Shown: one piece after another, positions 61,617-64,000 of the stretch
Layout: each line of letters starts with the position of its first letter
How positions within the stretch are numbered: the first letter of the stretch is position 1
Position numbers and translations under genes: made by a program
Notes under the pieces: model-generated
Seen by the model: only the letters and a program-made list of their open reading frames with translations
Database searches by the model: none
What the model was told of the DNA's origin: nothing
Assembly (NCBI GenBank): GCA_026261815.1
Contig: JAMPIT010000258.1
Span: 9,787,501-9,851,500, forward strand
Direction of reading: 5' to 3'
Length of the DNA: 64,000 bases
Origin: Monarcha castaneiventris obscurior
Taxonomy: Eukaryota > Chordata > Aves > Passeriformes > Monarchidae

Positions 61617-62290
61617 TGCCAGGACTTGGGCTGTCTCTTGTGATGACAGGGGCTGGGTGCAAGTCAAAGTTGCCAGAGCAGGAGAGGCATGAGTTGTCCT
61701 GCCGTGGCTTTCAGTGGCTGTTAGCAAAGCTGCATCCCCAGATACCCATCCCTTCCCCTGCGCTCCCATGTCAACTCCTCGCTTGCCATGTGCTGCAGCT
61801 GGGCAAGGGTGCAAGGGTGCTTCAGGCTCAGGGGACCCTGCCACAGGCTGGTGGTGCCTGAGGAAGGACATGGAGGGAAGGTGGTTCTGAGGATCAAGTG
61901 ACGATGCTGTGTGTGCCAGACCCACTGACCAGAGCTTCCTCTCTTGCTGGAGCCAGCTGGTATCTGGCAGAGATACCTCAGATAATTCAACCTGCAGAGA
62001 ACAGGGTCTGGAGACATGAAACGGGGCTGGCCCTGCCTGTGTGGTCTGCAAGGGGTGTCACATTTGGATGGGTTGCCCTGGGCTTGTCAGGGGAAGCCTG
62101 TGGTGGCTCTGCCTGCTGCCCACCCCGCACCCCACTGTGGCACAGGGACTTGAAACAGTCAATGCACATGTGCTGCTTCATGGAGTGTGCGTGCACACTT
62201 GTGTGAGTGGGTGTGTGAAGTGCACACATGCAGGGTGCCATCAGAGGGGCCCCTTGCAGCCAGCCCTGTAGGATCCAGCTCTCACTAAGA

Positions 62291-62296
62291 AATAAA
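62291..62296 (+). terminator. LRR receptor gene polyadenylation signal
   Basis: Canonical AATAAA (within AATAAATAAT) 675 bp after the stop codon, implying a 3' UTR from 61617 to about 62315. Confidence 0.75.
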
Positions 62297-62315
62297 TAAT
62301 TTTACTCTTGGCAGT

Positions 62316-64000
62316 GTGACTCTATCCCTTTGTCTGTGCGGTCTGAGGTGGTGGGGAGCCAACCAGTGGGATGTGGGGAGTGCAGGGATGGTGGCCTTCA
62401 CTCCTACCCCATCCATCCTCCGTGTCCTGGGTGATGGCCCAGTGCAGGTCTTGCCCAGCATCCCTGGAGCCACTTTGTCGCTCTGGCAGAACAGAGCTGG
62501 GCACTGGCCAAAGGCCAGCAGAACCTTTGCCTTGTACCAGGATTTACAACTCGGGTGGGGAAGGTGTCAGCCTGCTGTAAATGCTGCAGTTCCTGAACAA
62601 AACAAGAATTCGTGGGGCTCCTGGGAGCAGGACAAAGGCTGGGGGTGCTGTAAATCACTGCCCAACACAGGCACCCCCAGCAAGTCTCACCCATGGTGCT
62701 CCAGCCCTTCTCCGGGGATGGGAGTGGCACCCTTAAGTCCTGCTCCCCCTGCCCAGGGGGACATTCTCTGGGCTGGAAGCTGCATTGGCCACCCTGTCTG
62801 CTCTGGAGCCGTCCTGGGCCTGGTGCCCAGGCAGGAAGGGAGGGAGCTGGGCAGGGCAGGACGCAGTGCTCCGGCCGGCAAAGGAAGTGGTGTTTCCTGC
62901 AGAGTGCAGTGTGGCTTCCAGCAGCCACGGTGGGACTGCTCAGTCCTAGCACTGCTCAGTCCCAGCCCCACCTGGGTTAGGGATGGGGTGATTTCCCTTC
63001 ATGTCTCCTGTCACTCATGGCTGTTTCCCACTGGTTTATATCCAGCTGGAATTTTTCGTTCCTTGCTCCCTCCTGGGCCCTGGGAAAATACCCCAGCCTT
63101 TAATATCCCTCCATCACCCTCTGCCAAGTACTACAGCCACGGTATTTCAGTGTACCCTGGCTCATGCCATTCCCAAATCCCCACAGGGACACAGAGGGAC
63201 CAGAAGCTGCCACAGGGCAAAGGCAAGACAGGCAGGGTTAGCAGCTGTCTCCAGAGGCTGCAGCCCAGCCCATGGCTGCAGATTTCGATTAGGGTAAACA
63301 ACAGCTGCATTTTTCACCCTTGCTCTAGAAATACCTGCAGACCTTTCCTGGGTGCCCCCTCTGCTCACATACCGCGGGGTCCCATTCCCAGGGCTGCTGG
63401 GAACGATGCAATATCCTGCCCCTTCCCCTCCTTCTCATGAAGCCTGAACTCAGATGCCACGGCTGAAGAGGGGAGTGACCCAAATCACCCCACTGGGTCT
63501 TGTCCAGCCCCTGCTCAGGTACCTGCAGCCCCCTCCCAAATCTCCATCTGTGACAGGTGGCAGGGAGGTGTGACCAAACACGGTGTTCCCTGTTCTTTGC
63601 CTGTGACAGCCCCAGCACACTCAGACGTGTTTTGTCTGTTAGTTAACAAGTTCCCTTTCCTGTAAGTCCCCCTTCCTTTAAAGCTCCCGAATTCCCTCAA
63701 CAAGCCACCCCTGCTTCTCCCATACTCCCTTCCAGGTCACTACTGGACCTACTGAAGTGTAACCACAAGCTCGTTTCCTGGCTTGGATCATGTCCTGTGA
63801 AAATACCCCAAAGTTAATACTGCATGGAGCTGAGAGAGCCACTCAACAGCAAGGAGCAGGACACAAAACAAGGGACTCCACCTGGGTTATGCTGCCGACT
63901 GATCATGCTATGAAAGCAGCTCTTTTAAAATTCAGACCCTGCACCTATCAGAAGTAGGTAAGGTCCTTAGCCCAGGCTTTTGCACTTCCGAAGTCTAGCC
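62316..64000. other. Downstream flank, no gene recognised
   Basis: Open frames here lack start context, splice partners and domains. I see no exon of a family I know, including BEST4 or RPS8, which I recall beyond PLK3 in human. Confidence 0.5.

Noticed and set aside
62316..63440. 374-codon plus-strand frame after the LRR gene
   Set aside because: No domain, no splice or start context, and overlapping frames of similar quality on the minus strand. Treated as chance.

Overview
This is a gene-rich nuclear segment of a vertebrate, most likely a bird. The evidence is split genes with GT/AG introns, CpG-island promoters, canonical polyadenylation signals, and two CR1 LINE 3' ends, one still carrying the CR1-type tail. 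CR1 also occurs in other sauropsids, so 'bird' is an inference; compactness and high GC would suit a microchromosome. I see no prokaryotic, CRISPR or defence-type content.

Layout. Positions 1-3928 are the last intron of EIF2B3, and its 53-nt terminal coding exon lies at 3929-3981 (+). About 13 kb of intergenic sequence follows, with AT-rich islands, an orphan CpG island and an exact Gli motif. PTCH2 (+) runs from 17203 to 36879 in 23 coding exons (1354 aa), with a 9.8-kb intron 2. BTBD19 (-) lies tail-to-tail with it at 39060-45816 (8 exons, 300 aa). DYNLT4/TCTEX1D4 (+) has a single coding exon at 48081-48734 (217 aa). PLK3 (-) spans 50314-56639 in 15 exons (643 aa). A two-exon leucine-rich-repeat membrane receptor (+, 60109-61616, 408 aa) diverges from PLK3, and 62.3-64.0 kb shows no gene. 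From memory, the order EIF2B3-PTCH2-BTBD19-DYNLT4-PLK3 matches human 1p34; the LRR receptor is not what I remember beyond PLK3 there.

Gene models were spliced by hand from GT/AG boundaries and reading phase. Every junction keeps frame, and totals agree with remembered family lengths. These genes are neighbours rather than an operon: PTCH2 is the Hedgehog receptor family, PLK3 an immediate-early polo kinase, DYNLT4 a Tctex-type dynein light chain, BTBD19 a BTB-BACK protein, and EIF2B3 the gamma subunit of eIF2B.

I found no convincing new multi-gene system. The best leads are four exact Gli-consensus 9-mers around PTCH2, several candidate conserved non-coding elements, the uncharacterised ITIM-like LRR receptor beside PLK3, a long PTCH2 tail lacking PPxY motifs, and a PTCH2 stop codon lying exactly at an exon end.
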